Positions 1-8,133 of a stretch of 64,000 bases of DNA are shown piece by piece (the stretch's first letter is position 1; each line of letters starts with the position of its first letter). The notes beneath the pieces were generated by a model, which saw only the letters and a program-made list of their open reading frames with translations, was not told the origin of the DNA and made no database searches. Both the position numbers and the translations under genes were made by a program. Source of the stretch: Microbispora hainanensis (GTDB lineage: Bacteria; Actinomycetota; Actinomycetes; Streptosporangiales; Streptosporangiaceae); assembly GCF_036186745.1 (NCBI RefSeq), contig NZ_CP108086.1, forward strand, positions 2,294,001-2,358,000, read 5' to 3'.

Positions 1-29
1 GCGAGTGGTCACCGCTTGCGGCCGGTCGG

Positions 30-851
30 TCAACGCTTGCGGCCGACGCCGCCGACCGACCAGACCGTGTCTTTCGGTGGTCGCAGCTCGCCGGGCTCCG
101 GTCGCCATTCGGGCACCTGGACGAGGCCGGGCTCCACCATTTCCAGGTCGCCGAACAGCGGCAGGATCTCGGCCTGGGTGGGCAGCCGCAGGCGGCCGTC
201 GTCCTTGACCGCCCATTCGCTGGCGAACAGCAGGGCGAGCCTGTCCGTCACCTCCGGCCGGAGGTCACAGATCGCGTGGCTGATGACCATATAACTGCCG
301 GGCGCGATCGCCTCGCGCAGCCGTGCGGTGATGGACATCGTGAGGTCGTCGTCGTTGATCGCCGCCAGCACCGAGACGAGCAGGACGCCCACGGGCTCGC
401 CGAGGTCGACGAGCTCACGCAGCCGCGGATGGGTGAGGATCGAGCCGGGGTCGCGTACGTCGCCGCGGATCACCGCGACGCGTTCGTCGTCCTCCACCAG
501 CGCCTGGCCGTGGCTGACCACGACCGGGTCGTTGTCCACGTAGACCACGCGGGCGTCGGGAGCGCACTCCTGTGCGATCTCGTGCACGTTGCCCTGGGTC
601 GGCAGGCCGCAGCCGATGTCGACGAACTGGCGGATCCCGGCCGCGGCCAGGAACCGTACGGCCCTGCGCAGGAACTTCCGCCCCTCGCGGCACATCAGGG
701 GGAGCTCCGGCGCGATCAGCAGCGCGGCTTCCGCCGCCTCGCGGTCCGCGGCGAAGTTGTCCTTCCCGCCGAGCCAGTAGTCGTAGACCCGGGCCTCGTT
801 CGGGACGGACGGGTCGAAACCCACAGGCTCGACCGGGGGGAAACCCGGCAT
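30..851 (-). CDS. SAM-dependent methyltransferase, SAV_2177 (DUF574) family
   Basis: 273-residue protein read from the ATG at 851; an in-frame ATG at 875 would add eight residues. The N-terminus has the family hallmark (PSVPNEARVYDYWLGGKDNF) followed by a Rossmann SAM-binding core with FVDIGCGLPT and a later VVYVDND. The family is abundant in Actinobacteria and is predicted to be a cytosolic methyltransferase, but substrates are not established. Length is typical. It lies downstream of, and in the same orientation as, the GHKL ATPase at 1015-1566. The neighbouring DUF397, XRE and ATPase genes belong to regulatory families that commonly cluster with it in this group. Confidence 0.88.
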   Translation of the reverse strand: MPGFPPVEPVGFDPSVPNEARVYDYWLGGKDNFAADREAAEAALLIAPELPLMCREGRKFLRRAVRFLAAAGIRQFVDIGCGLPTQGNVHEIAQECAPDARVVYVDNDPVVVSHGQALVEDDERVAVIRGDVRDPGSILTHPRLRELVDLGEPVGVLLVSVLAAINDDDLTMSITARLREAIAPGSYMVISHAICDLRPEVTDRLALLFASEWAVKDDGRLRLPTQAEILPLFGDLEMVEPGLVQVPEWRPEPGELRPPKDTVWSVGGVGRKR

Positions 852-960
852 GATCCTCCGTTCAGGCCTGATCACCGATCTTACCGGTGCAAGACGGGCC
901 TTGATGAGGATCCGTACGCGCCTGCGAGCGGGCCTTCTCCGGAGGTGCTTTCCGGGCGGA

Positions 961-1014
961 GTTTCCCGGCTGGAGGGTGTTGCCAGGCTGGAGGGTGCTT
1001 CCCGGCTGGAGGGA
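961..1014. repeat. Three 18-bp tandem repeats
   Basis: Three consecutive 18-bp units (961-978, 979-996, 997-1014) share the core GGCTGGAGGG, with a few changes in the first third of the unit. They sit immediately after the stop codon of the ATP-binding protein gene, in the gap before the methyltransferase. No hairpin potential is evident, so this looks like a minisatellite rather than a terminator. Confidence 0.8.
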
Positions 1015-1566
1015 TCAGCGGTAGCCGGCGGCCTCGGCCGTGAAGCCGGCCCACACGGCCTTGCCCACGGGACGCAGCCGTGCCCAGCCCCACATGCGGC
1101 TGACCCCGGCGACGACCTGCAGGCCGCGCCCGGTCTCCGCGACGTAGTCGGGCTCGCGCAGCACCGGCGCGTCGTTGCTGGGGTCGGTGACCATGCACAG
1201 CAGCGCGCGGGCCGAGCGGAACATCAACAGGCGCACCGGCAGGGGATGGATGGCCTGGTGCCGCAGGCCGTGGCGCAGCGCGTTGGTGACCAGTTCGCAG
1301 ACCGCGAGCGCGGCGTCGTCGGCGACGTCATCCATGGACCAGGTCTGCAACACCCCGGCGGTGAAACGCCGCGCGGTGCGCGCGGCGAGGCTCTCACGGT
1401 GGAACTCGTGCACCGCCACTTGGGGGACACCACACGGCTCTTCGCCGCAGGTCCAGGGCCAGCGCTTGCCATCCGGAAAGACCTGCTCAAGTGTGCCCAG
1501 CCAGGGGTCCCGGGCACCGCTATCGGCTTCTGCGAGGGAAGCGCGGTCTGTCCGATAACCAGTCAT
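1015..1566 (-). CDS. GHKL ATP-binding protein (RsbW-like regulator)
   Basis: 183-residue protein taken from the ATG at 1566; an upstream ATG at 1596 is possible but would overlap the opposing gene further. The HATPase_c fold is visible: an N-box CELVTNALRHG, a D-P motif in the G1 region (MVTDPSND), and a TGRGLQVV G2 loop. Stand-alone domains of this type act as anti-sigma or serine-kinase regulators in actinomycetes. No sigma or anti-sigma-antagonist gene is adjacent, so its partner is unknown. It is divergent from the DUF397 gene. Confidence 0.8.
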   Translation of the reverse strand: MTGYRTDRASLAEADSGARDPWLGTLEQVFPDGKRWPWTCGEEPCGVPQVAVHEFHRESLAARTARRFTAGVLQTWSMDDVADDAALAVCELVTNALRHGLRHQAIHPLPVRLLMFRSARALLCMVTDPSNDAPVLREPDYVAETGRGLQVVAGVSRMWGWARLRPVGKAVWAGFTAEAAGYR

Positions 1567-1720
1567 TGAGAGCCTTATGAGGTTGATGTCGACCATGTGG
1601 CGGGATGACTCAGTAAGTCATACTGCTCCCATTGATGCTCCTGTGCAAGTACAGATGCACGTGCAAACGCACGAATGTCGTTGCTTGGGCTGGGATTCCG
1701 AAACGAGGCGCCCCGTGTCC

Positions 1721-1963
1721 ATGATCTACAACGGAATGCCCTCTTCACAACTGGGACGGCAAGACTGGCGCAAGAGCCGGCACAGCAATCCGAGCGGCAA
1801 CTGCGTCGAGATCGCCCTGCTGTCCGACGGGCGGGTGGCCGTACGCAACTCCCGGCACACGTGCGGACCTGCGCTGATCCTGTCTCTACAGGCCATGGCC
1901 GCATTCCTCCGCTCCGTCAAGGAGGGCGAATTCGACGACCTTCTGGACGAAGCAGAGAAATGA
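1721..1963 (+). CDS. DUF397 domain protein
   Basis: 80-residue protein from the ATG at 1721; an open frame continues back to 1577, but the DUF397 family is normally 60-80 residues. The domain signature is clear: WRKSRHSNPSGNCVEIA, then VAVRNSR and a C-terminal FLRSVKEGEF. DUF397 proteins usually pair with XRE/DUF5753 regulators, and one starts 77 bp downstream in the same direction. Together they form an Scr1/WhiJ-like regulatory pair of the kind linked to development and antibiotic control in Streptomyces. The specific role here is inferred. Confidence 0.85.
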   Translation: MIYNGMPSSQLGRQDWRKSRHSNPSGNCVEIALLSDGRVAVRNSRHTCGPALILSLQAMAAFLRSVKEGEFDDLLDEAEK

Positions 1964-2040
1964 TCTCGCCACTTGCGCGGCCCGGCGCGGCGGGTATCGT
2001 TAACGTGGCGTAAACGTCGGTGCACCTCAAAGGACCCCAT

Positions 2041-2946
2041 ATGACTGCGGCCCCTACCGAGGGTGTGCCTCACCCGCTCGACCTGGCGGCACGATCACGC
2101 CGTAGCCCCACTGTCCTGCGCATCCTGCTCGGCACCCAGCTGCGGCGGCTCCGCGAAAGCCGGCACATCCGCCTGGAGGAGGCCGGCCAGGCCATCCGCG
2201 CCTCCCACTCGAAGATCAGCCGGATGGAGCTCGGGCGGGTCGGATTCCGCCGCCGCGACGTCGCCGATCTCCTCACGCTGTACGGCGTCACCGAGGAGAG
2301 CGAGCGCGAGGCGCTGCTCTCCCTCGTCGCGCAGGCCAACGCCCACGGCTGGTGGCACAAGTACGACGACGTCCTGCCGTCCTGGTTCGAGGCGTACGTC
2401 GGCCTGGAGCAGGCCGCGAGCGCGATCCGCTGCTACGAGGTGCAGTTCGTGCCCGGGCTGCTGCAGGCCCCCGAGTACGCCGAAGCGGTCGTGCGACTCG
2501 GCCACCCCGACGCGTCGGACGAGGAGGTCGAGCGCCGCGTCCGGCTGCGGATGGACCGCCAGGAGGTGCTGGTCCGGCCGGACCCGCCCACCGTGTGGGC
2601 GGTGATCGACGAGGCCGTGCTGCGACGTCCGGTGGGCGGGTCCCGGGGGATGCGGGCCCAGATCGAGCACCTGCTCGAAATGATCACCCTTCCTCGTGTA
2701 ACGCTCCAAATCATCCCGTTCAGCGCCGGCGGGCATGCCGCCGCCGGCGGGCCGTTCAGCATCCTGCGCTTCGCGGGAGTCGGCCTGCCCGACGTCGTCT
2801 ATCTCGAACAGCTCACCAGCGCCATCTACCTGGAGAAGCGGGATGACGTCGACCGCTATCTCGCCGTCATGGAACGGCTGTGCATCCAGGCCAGGCCGGT
2901 GACGGACACCAAGCGGATGTTGCAGCAGCTCCTGACGGAGCTGTGA
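2041..2946 (+). CDS. XRE-family regulator with DUF5753 domain
   Basis: 301-residue DNA-binding protein. The ATG at 2041 is preferred over one at 2020 because AAAGGA lies about 7 nt upstream of it. Residues ~20-75 form the HTH_31-type helix-turn-helix (QLRRLRESRHIRLEEAGQAI followed by SHSKISRMELG). The remainder is the DUF5753 sensor-like domain (WFEAYVGLEQAASAIRCYE, VQFVPGLLQ). It is co-directional with the DUF397 gene; this pairing is a recurrent actinobacterial regulatory module. The ligand and targets are unknown. Confidence 0.9.
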   Translation: MTAAPTEGVPHPLDLAARSRRSPTVLRILLGTQLRRLRESRHIRLEEAGQAIRASHSKISRMELGRVGFRRRDVADLLTLYGVTEESEREALLSLVAQANAHGWWHKYDDVLPSWFEAYVGLEQAASAIRCYEVQFVPGLLQAPEYAEAVVRLGHPDASDEEVERRVRLRMDRQEVLVRPDPPTVWAVIDEAVLRRPVGGSRGMRAQIEHLLEMITLPRVTLQIIPFSAGGHAAAGGPFSILRFAGVGLPDVVYLEQLTSAIYLEKRDDVDRYLAVMERLCIQARPVTDTKRMLQQLLTEL

Positions 2947-3084
2947 CGATGCGCTAGCGTCGCTGCGCGACCCCGCTGCCGCACGCCCACAGGAAACGAT
3001 GGCGCAAGCCGCACCTGGAAATACGTGTCAGGCGCCCGTGGGAGGTAAGTGGAGTGACTACCACCGTGGGCAAGCAGGAGGGCG

Positions 3085-3480
3085 GTGAGAACCTTGGCGG
3101 GCAGCCTGCTCAGCCTGGAGTTCGACCGAAGTTCGGTCACCAGGGTGCGGCATCTCGTCATGGTGTCGGCGCAGGAGGCCGGTCTTGAGGGCGTGGCCCT
3201 GCAGGACTTCGTGCTCGCGGTGCACGAGGCGGTCACCAACGCCGTACGGTACGGCTCGCCGCCGCGGGGAATCGCCATGTGGCGCGAGGCGGGGACGCTG
3301 GTCGCCGAGATCACCGACAAGGGCCCCGGCATACCCGACGAGGCCCTGGAACGCGAGCAGACGGTCACGCGGTTCGACTTCGGGGGACGCGGACTGTGGC
3401 TCATGAACCGCCTGGCCGACCTCGTCGTGCGTACGGGAGCCGAGGGAACCACGATCCGCCTCTGCGCGGCGCTCGACTGA
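3085..3480 (+). CDS. GHKL ATP-binding protein (anti-sigma factor-like)
   Basis: 131-residue protein starting with GTG at 3085, 4-10 nt after an AGGAGG-like ribosome binding site. It consists of one HATPase_c_2 domain: N-box HEAVTNAVRYG, G1 motif ITDKGPGIPD and G2 loop GGRGLWLMNRL. All the ATP-binding motifs are present, so it is probably active as an RsbW/SpoIIAB-type kinase or binder. No cognate sigma factor or STAS protein is adjacent. Confidence 0.85.
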   Translation: MRTLAGSLLSLEFDRSSVTRVRHLVMVSAQEAGLEGVALQDFVLAVHEAVTNAVRYGSPPRGIAMWREAGTLVAEITDKGPGIPDEALEREQTVTRFDFGGRGLWLMNRLADLVVRTGAEGTTIRLCAALD

Positions 3481-3784
3481 ACGACATCCGACTTCCGCTG
3501 AGAGCGGAGCGGGGGCCGCCTGACCGAAAACGGGCCTCCTCATCTCCCCGAACATGATCCCCGCGCAGGGTTAGCACCGTTGTGAGCTGGGCACTTCTGA
3601 TCTCGCCGCCCTGCCGCCAGGGTCGGACGGCAGGCATGCAGGGCGGGCCGTAATCATGATTTTGGTGCACCGGAATTTCTGGCAATCCGGGCCGGAGGCC
3701 GAAGCCTTGCTAGGCTGCAGGGAACCGTAGAACCGGGCGTTGTCTCACCCGGCAGGTGAGACCGTCGAGAAGTGGGGTCACACC
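3481..3784. other. Gene-free stretch with a palindrome before the DLW-39 gene
   Basis: No coding frame with support is seen in this 304-bp stretch. Near its right end, 3742-3749 (GTCTCACC) and 3755-3762 (GGTGAGAC) form an 8-bp perfect inverted repeat with a 5-nt spacer, 22 bp before the GTG of the DLW-39 gene. It could be a 5'-leader hairpin or an operator. Confidence 0.5.
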
Positions 3785-3904
3785 GTGAAGAAGCTGCTTG
3801 TTCTCGCTCTGGTCGCCGTCGGCGGGCTTCTGGTCTGGCGCAAGGTGCAGGCCGACCGTGCCGAGCTCGACCTGTGGACCGAGGCCACCGGCAGCGAGAA
3901 CTGA
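3785..3904 (+). CDS. DLW-39 family small membrane-anchored peptide
   Basis: A 39-codon gene with GTG start: MKKLLVLALVAVGGLLVW, then RKVQADRAELDLWTEATGSE and a final N. Length, the hydrophobic N-terminal segment and the D-L-W triplet near the C-terminus match the DLW-39 family, named for exactly these traits. The N-terminal stretch (residues 4-18) is a likely single membrane anchor. Function is unknown. In many actinobacteria this gene lies close to gyrA and the tRNA-Ile/tRNA-Ala genes near oriC; the tRNA-Ala at 4804 fits that neighbourhood, though gyrA itself is not in the window. Confidence 0.85.
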   Translation: MKKLLVLALVAVGGLLVWRKVQADRAELDLWTEATGSEN

Positions 3905-3943
3905 CCACCAGGGATGGTGCTTGATCGTGGCAAGGGTACGGGA

Positions 3944-4654
3944 ATGAGCCCCGTGAAGCTGGCCTGTCTTGACCTGGCCGGCACCACGATCGGTGACATC
4001 GACATGGTGGAACGGGCGTTCGCCGAGGCGATCGCCACGCAGGGCATCGTCCCCGGGACCAGTGCCTATGCCCGTGCCATGGTGCATGTGCACAGGTCTC
4101 GGGGATGTCCCAAGATCGAAGTCTTCCGGGGCATCTTCCCCGGCAACGAAGCCCAGGCGCAGGCCGCCAACCTGACCTTCGAGCGTTCGTACGAGGGAGC
4201 CATCGAACGGGCCGGTCTCGTGCCGCTTCCGGGGGCCGTCGAGGCCATCACGAAGCTCCGCGACGCGGGCCTGAAGATCGCCCTGATCACCGGATTCAGC
4301 CGGGCGACCCTGGGACGGGTGCTGAGCACCCTCACCTGGGTCGACATGCTGGATCTCGCGCTGTGTCCCGAAGACGCCGGACGCGGCCGTCCCTACCCCG
4401 ACATGGTGCTCACCGCCATCCTGCGTTCCGGCATCGACGACGTACGGCAGGTCGCCCTGGTGGGCGACTCCGAGAGCGACATGCTGTGCGGCCGGCGCGC
4501 GGGCGCCTCGATCGTCGCCGGCGTTCTCACCGGCGTCCACAGCAAGGACCGCCTGATCGGCGGCGGCGCCACCCACATCATCGAATCCATCGCCGACTTC
4601 CCCGGGCTCGTCCTCGCCAACGAGGTCGGCGCCTCGCCCGTGGCCACCTCCTGA
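3944..4654 (+). CDS. HAD-superfamily phosphonatase-like hydrolase
   Basis: 236-residue protein from the ATG at 3944; an in-frame ATG at 3914 would add ten residues that do not fit the family. HAD motif I reads LACLDLAGTT, with Asp followed two residues later by Ala, as in phosphonoacetaldehyde hydrolases (D-x-A-G-T-T) rather than the usual D-x-D. Motif II is ALITGF and motif IV LVGDSESDM. It belongs to the phosphonatase-like group, hydrolysing a phosphonate or phosphate ester in the cytosol. No phosphonate transport or lyase genes are nearby, so the substrate is open. Confidence 0.82.
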   Translation: MSPVKLACLDLAGTTIGDIDMVERAFAEAIATQGIVPGTSAYARAMVHVHRSRGCPKIEVFRGIFPGNEAQAQAANLTFERSYEGAIERAGLVPLPGAVEAITKLRDAGLKIALITGFSRATLGRVLSTLTWVDMLDLALCPEDAGRGRPYPDMVLTAILRSGIDDVRQVALVGDSESDMLCGRRAGASIVAGVLTGVHSKDRLIGGGATHIIESIADFPGLVLANEVGASPVATS

Positions 4655-4803
4655 TCGCCCGTCTCCCTCGAAGGTTTTCCCGGCGCCGGGGGCCACGCGG
4701 GCGGCACGGGCGGTATCGAGTGGCGCTCGAGTGCGGGCTGTTGCTACCGTGTATGCACCGGCGGCCTGTGGATCTGCACATTTGCGCAGTTCGCACCCGT
4801 CAC

Positions 4804-4879
4804 GGGGCCTTAGCTCAGCTGGCAGAGCGCCTGCTTTGCAAGCAGGAAGTCAGGGGTTCGAATCCCCTAGGCTCCACCA
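4804..4879 (+). tRNA. tRNA-Ala (anticodon UGC)
   Basis: A complete 76-nt cloverleaf with encoded CCA. The acceptor stem GGGGCCT/AGGCTCC includes the G3:U70 pair that identifies tRNA-Ala. The anticodon loop is TTTGCAA, giving anticodon TGC. The T-arm is GGGGTTCGAATCCCC. The 3' half from the anticodon loop onward is the integration target of the AICE that follows, and the gene is left intact by the insertion. Confidence 0.97.
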
Positions 4880-4903
4880 GCCAAAACGCCGCTTCCACGA
4901 TCA
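4835..4903 (+). repeat. Left attachment core (tRNA-Ala 3' end)
   Basis: Identical over 69 bp to 22271-22339. It runs from the anticodon loop of tRNA-Ala through the CCA end (4879) into the left half of the following hairpin. The first mismatch is T4904 versus C22340. Similarity continues with scattered changes to about 4943, through the arm-type sites and the integrase stop codon. Confidence 0.95.
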
Positions 4904-4917
4904 TGGGAAGCGGCGTT
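4885..4917 (+). terminator. Hairpin downstream of tRNA-Ala
   Basis: Perfect 12-bp stem AACGCCGCTTCC (4885-4896) and GGAAGCGGCGTT (4906-4917) around a 9-nt loop. It lies just after the tRNA 3' end and between the convergent integrase stop and the tRNA, so it probably terminates both transcripts. A copy with one loop change is at 22321-22353. Confidence 0.8.
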
Positions 4918-4920
4918 CGT

Positions 4921-4938
4921 GCCATTAACGTGCCATTA
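4921..4938 (+). promoter_or_regulatory. Candidate left integrase arm-type sites
   Basis: Two GCCATTA heptamers (4921-4927 and 4932-4938) spaced 11 bp start-to-start. The second overlaps the integrase stop codon. The same heptamer pair with the same spacing occurs just inside the right end at 22168-22185, which is the arrangement expected of arm-binding sites flanking an attP core. Confidence 0.6.
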
Positions 4939-6072
4939 GCTCTTGCCGGCATCGCGCTCCGCCTCGACTCGCGCGCTCAGCGCGTCGGCGATCTTCCGGT
5001 CTGCGTCGCGGGTGGCGTGCTGGTAGATCAGCGCGGCTCGGTCGCTGTCGTGACCCATCCGGGCCTTGAGGTCGGCGAGGCTCGCGCCTGACTGCGCGGC
5101 GAGTGTGTTGCCGGTGTGCCGAAGGTCGTGGAAGTGCAGCCCCTTGACGCCCATCTCCTTGAGCGCTTCCGCCCACTTGGCCTCACGCCGGAAGTTGCCA
5201 CCGCGGAGGAACGCACCGCGCTTGCCGAGAAAGACGAACGCGTCGTCTCCCGTGCCGGTGAACTGGTCGAGGTGGTCGACGAGGGCCGGAACGATGGCCG
5301 AGGGGATGCTGACCGTCCGCTTGCCGGCCCGCGACTTGGGCGGAGCGAGCACCATGTCTCCCCCGTCCAGCTCGATGAGCTGTTCGCGTACGCGGACCGT
5401 GCGCGCCTCGATGTCGATGTCCGAGCGCCGCAGCGCGATGACCTCGCCCCAACGCAGGCTTGCGAAAGTGGTCAGCAGGATCAACGCGCGGAATCGCCGG
5501 TCCGCCATCCGGTCGGCCAGCTCGAAGACCTGGGCGACGGTGAGAATGGGCCGCTCCGGCGTCTGCTCGTTGTCCGCGCCCTTGATGCGGCAGGGGTTCT
5601 GGCTGATCAGCTTGTCCTCTTCGACGGCCGTCATCAGAACGGCCCGGAGGAGCCGGTACGCCTTGGCCGCCGTGGACACCGAGACGCCTTTGTCTATAAG
5701 GGCGGCTCGCCAGGAGCGGACAAGCGCTGTCGTGAGTTTGCCGACCGGCACCTCGCCGAGGCCGGGAACGATGTGCCGTTCAAGGAGCCAGGTGTAGAGC
5801 TCGACCGTCTTGGGCCGCAGGCCAGGACGTTCTTTGATCCAGGTCCGCGCGTAGTCGCCGAGCAGGACTTTGCCGCGATCGAGGTCCGTCCACTCTCCAG
5901 AGATCATCTGCGCTTCGAGCAGCGTGAGCGCACGGTCGGCGTCCGTCTTGGTTGCGTAGGTCGTGGAGCCCGTGTGGATCCGCCCATCGGGGCCGGGATA
6001 GCGAATCTGAAAGCGGCCGGAGGGAAGCTTGCGGATATTGCCGAAACGCCGGTGACCGTCTCTGTTCGCCAT
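4936..6072 (-). CDS. int: Tyrosine-type site-specific integrase
   Basis: 378 residues, the usual size for AICE integrases. The N-terminus carries a short beta-rich arm-binding region (FGNIRKLPSGRFQIRYPGPD), then a SAM-like core-binding domain, then the catalytic domain. The catalytic set is complete: R207 (LRWGE), K246, H315-x-x-R318 (HDLRHT), H341 (MGHDS) and the nucleophile Y350 (IYQHAT). It catalyses integration and, with Xis, excision at tRNA-Ala. Its stop lies inside the candidate left arm site. The ATG at 6072 overlaps the xis stop as TGATG, so the two are translationally coupled. Confidence 0.97.
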   Translation of the reverse strand: MANRDGHRRFGNIRKLPSGRFQIRYPGPDGRIHTGSTTYATKTDADRALTLLEAQMISGEWTDLDRGKVLLGDYARTWIKERPGLRPKTVELYTWLLERHIVPGLGEVPVGKLTTALVRSWRAALIDKGVSVSTAAKAYRLLRAVLMTAVEEDKLISQNPCRIKGADNEQTPERPILTVAQVFELADRMADRRFRALILLTTFASLRWGEVIALRRSDIDIEARTVRVREQLIELDGGDMVLAPPKSRAGKRTVSIPSAIVPALVDHLDQFTGTGDDAFVFLGKRGAFLRGGNFRREAKWAEALKEMGVKGLHFHDLRHTGNTLAAQSGASLADLKARMGHDSDRAALIYQHATRDADRKIADALSARVEAERDAGKS

Positions 6073-6317
6073 CAGGCCGCCCGTCCCTTCGGCGCTTTGA
6101 CCGGCTCGACGAGCCCGGCCGCAATGAACGCTTCGAGGGCGGCTTCGGGAATGCGAACGCCCCGGCCGACGCGGACGAAGAAGATACGGCGTTCGGCGAT
6201 CAGCCGACGAGGAAAGCGAACCGAGGTGTTCAGCCGTTCGGCCGCCTCTTCGACACGGAGAAGCCGACCTTGGGCCTCGGGGGGGAGTAGCGCGTTAGGA
6301 GAAAGCGCGTTCGTCAT
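6072..6317 (-). CDS. xis: Excisionase (Xis), MerR-type winged HTH
   Basis: 81-residue basic protein with a single small helix-turn-helix of the excisionase/MerR class: LLRVEEAAERLNTSVRFPRR, then a wing RIFFVRVGRGVRIPEAALEA. Such proteins bend attachment-site DNA and direct the integrase towards excision. The start overlaps the replication initiator stop as ATGA (6314-6317) and the stop shares one base with the integrase start, placing it inside a coupled operon. Confidence 0.88.
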   Translation of the reverse strand: MTNALSPNALLPPEAQGRLLRVEEAAERLNTSVRFPRRLIAERRIFFVRVGRGVRIPEAALEAFIAAGLVEPVKAPKGRAA

Positions 6318-7981
6318 GCAGCCCTCCCTTCAGTTGCCGAAAAATCTCTGCCGTCTGCCTCGGCTTCGAGCCGGGCCAGGTGGTTACGCCAGCGCTGCCG
6401 TTCGTGAACCGACCGCAGGAGCCGTACGCCGATCGGGGCCAGGTCGGGGTCTCCGGGTTTGACGGGTCGCCAGATGTAGCGGTGGGGGTCGGCCGGTTCG
6501 TCGGGCAGGCCGAGGGCTTCCAGGACCCAGGTGCGTCGGTCGTGCTTGTGCTCGGTGAGGGTCTTGTTGGACCACTTGCGGGAGACCAGGACGCGGCGGC
6601 CGGCGTAGCCGAGGTGGTCCGGCTTGTGCGCCTTGCCCCTGCACCGACCGGGGGCCATCCCCGGTTTGGCGCCCTTGGGTTGGATGCCGTAGCGCAGCCA
6701 GTTCGGGCACGTGGGCGAGCACGGCTCAAAGCGCAGGGCGTCGAGCAGCCGTTCGGCATGGGCCTTGCGGCGCGGGTCGTCGGTGCCGAGCGCGTCACCG
6801 AGGGACTTGGTGAGGTACTTGGACAGGTACCGGATCAGCTGGTCGGCGTCCGGGGTCCCGGCGAGGACGCTCTGAATGTCCATCTGGTCGCCGAAGCGGA
6901 GCACGTGCAGGGGCCGGGCGTCCTCGTCGGCGTCAAGGGCGTCGAGGGCTTGGTCCCAGGTGGGCAGGACTTCCCCGGTGTCGGGGTCGAGGTAGCCGGT
7001 CCCGTCCTCCCACACCGGCAGGTGCTCACCCTCGAACCGCACGACATCCGTGGGTGGCCACCACACCTGGTGGTAGGTGGCCGCGACGATCTGCCGCAGC
7101 TCCGCCCTGGGGAGGGTGCCGCGGATCGCCATGTGCAGATGGGGCGCGAGCCGCTTTTGCGGTTCGACGGTGGCGAAGTACTGCACATCGAACCCGGCGA
7201 CGCGGCGGAGGTTCTGCACGAAGCGGTCCACGAGCTTGGAGAAGTGCAGGGCGTCCCGGGCCGCCCGCGCGTAGTCGTAGGCGGCCGGATCGACAGGGAC
7301 ACCCTCCAGCACCCGGCCGTAGGAGGGCAGGGTGAGCGTGACGAACATCGACGGCCGGTAGGTTCTGCCGTTCGAGCCGGTGAAGTTCCGCCCGAGCGTC
7401 GTCGTGGCCATTCGCCGCCTGGGCAGATCCGGGGCGTCCTGCCGCCGCTTGGTGGACCTTGTGCGCTTGCCGGAGACTCGGCCGAGGACGTTGCCGCGCA
7501 TCCCCGCCCGGTTGATCTCCTCATCCAGCTCCGCGATCGCGGCGTCCAGGTCGGTGGTGTCCCCGCCGGCCTTTACGACCTCGTCCCGCCACGCCTGAGC
7601 GTCCGCGCGCAGCTCGACAAGGTGCCGCTGGTAGTCGTCCGGGGTGTCGGGGAGGTTGACGGGTTCGTGGTCGAGGTGCCAGCCCTCCCGGCACTGCGCC
7701 CGGCGAAGCTGCCGGTTGCGTGTGGCGCACGGCGGGCACTTGCTCTCCAGCGTGGCCCCGCAGGGGACGTCGATGACCTCGACCTGTCCGGTGAGGATGT
7801 CCTGCCGCCGCAGCGGCACGGGGCGGATGCACACGCCGTACTGCTTGGCGATCTCCTCGACGACGTCCCGCGCGAGCGGTTGTGCCATACGGACGGCGCG
7901 GGGAGTGGACCGGTCGTTGAGCCGAGCGGGGGAGATCGGCTGGTCTCCCCCGGCCTGCTGGGCGTCGGTGAGGTCGATCAA
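6314..7981 (-). CDS. HUH-type replication initiator, RepSA family
   Basis: 555 residues from a TTG at 7981, chosen because AGGAGG stands about 5 nt before it and because the TTGA overlaps the stop of the upstream zinc-ribbon gene; a longer frame to 8347 lies wholly inside other genes. Residues ~60-100 hold a Cys-rich zinc-finger-like stretch (CPPCATRNRQLRRAQC). The HUH motif is H281-L-H283 (APHLHMAIRG) and the nucleophile region is Y385-L-S-K-Y389. It should nick the element origin and prime rolling-circle replication of the excised circle, as in pSAM2. Confidence 0.9.
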   Translation of the reverse strand: MIDLTDAQQAGGDQPISPARLNDRSTPRAVRMAQPLARDVVEEIAKQYGVCIRPVPLRRQDILTGQVEVIDVPCGATLESKCPPCATRNRQLRRAQCREGWHLDHEPVNLPDTPDDYQRHLVELRADAQAWRDEVVKAGGDTTDLDAAIAELDEEINRAGMRGNVLGRVSGKRTRSTKRRQDAPDLPRRRMATTTLGRNFTGSNGRTYRPSMFVTLTLPSYGRVLEGVPVDPAAYDYARAARDALHFSKLVDRFVQNLRRVAGFDVQYFATVEPQKRLAPHLHMAIRGTLPRAELRQIVAATYHQVWWPPTDVVRFEGEHLPVWEDGTGYLDPDTGEVLPTWDQALDALDADEDARPLHVLRFGDQMDIQSVLAGTPDADQLIRYLSKYLTKSLGDALGTDDPRRKAHAERLLDALRFEPCSPTCPNWLRYGIQPKGAKPGMAPGRCRGKAHKPDHLGYAGRRVLVSRKWSNKTLTEHKHDRRTWVLEALGLPDEPADPHRYIWRPVKPGDPDLAPIGVRLLRSVHERQRWRNHLARLEAEADGRDFSATEGRAA

Positions 7982-8133
7982 CTGTCCTCCTCTACGACCT
8001 CGGGGACGGTGAGGGCGGTCTGGCCGCATTCGTGGCACTCGACCAGGCCGCGCAGGGGGTCGAGCCACAAGACGTTGAGCGCGCCGCAGATGGAGCAGCG
8101 CAGTCCGTCGAGGAAGTGCGCCGGGCTGTTCAT
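7978..8133 (-). CDS. 51-residue zinc-ribbon protein of AICE
   Basis: A tiny gene: MNSPAHFLDGLRCSICGAL, then LWLDPLRGLVECHECGQ and an acidic tail. Two Cys pairs, C-x-x-C (CSIC) and C-x-x-C (CHEC), separated by 26 residues, form a probable zinc ribbon. Its ATG overlaps the transfer-protein stop as ATGA (8130-8133), and its TGA overlaps the TTG start of the replication initiator, so it is locked into the operon. Its role is unknown; a DNA- or Rep-binding accessory is a guess. Confidence 0.8.
   Translation of the reverse strand: MNSPAHFLDGLRCSICGALNVLWLDPLRGLVECHECGQTALTVPEVVEEDS

Noticed and set aside
6295..6798. A second leftward frame at the 3' end of the replication initiator gene
   Set aside because: It lies in another frame of Rep, without a ribosome binding site or recognisable domain.
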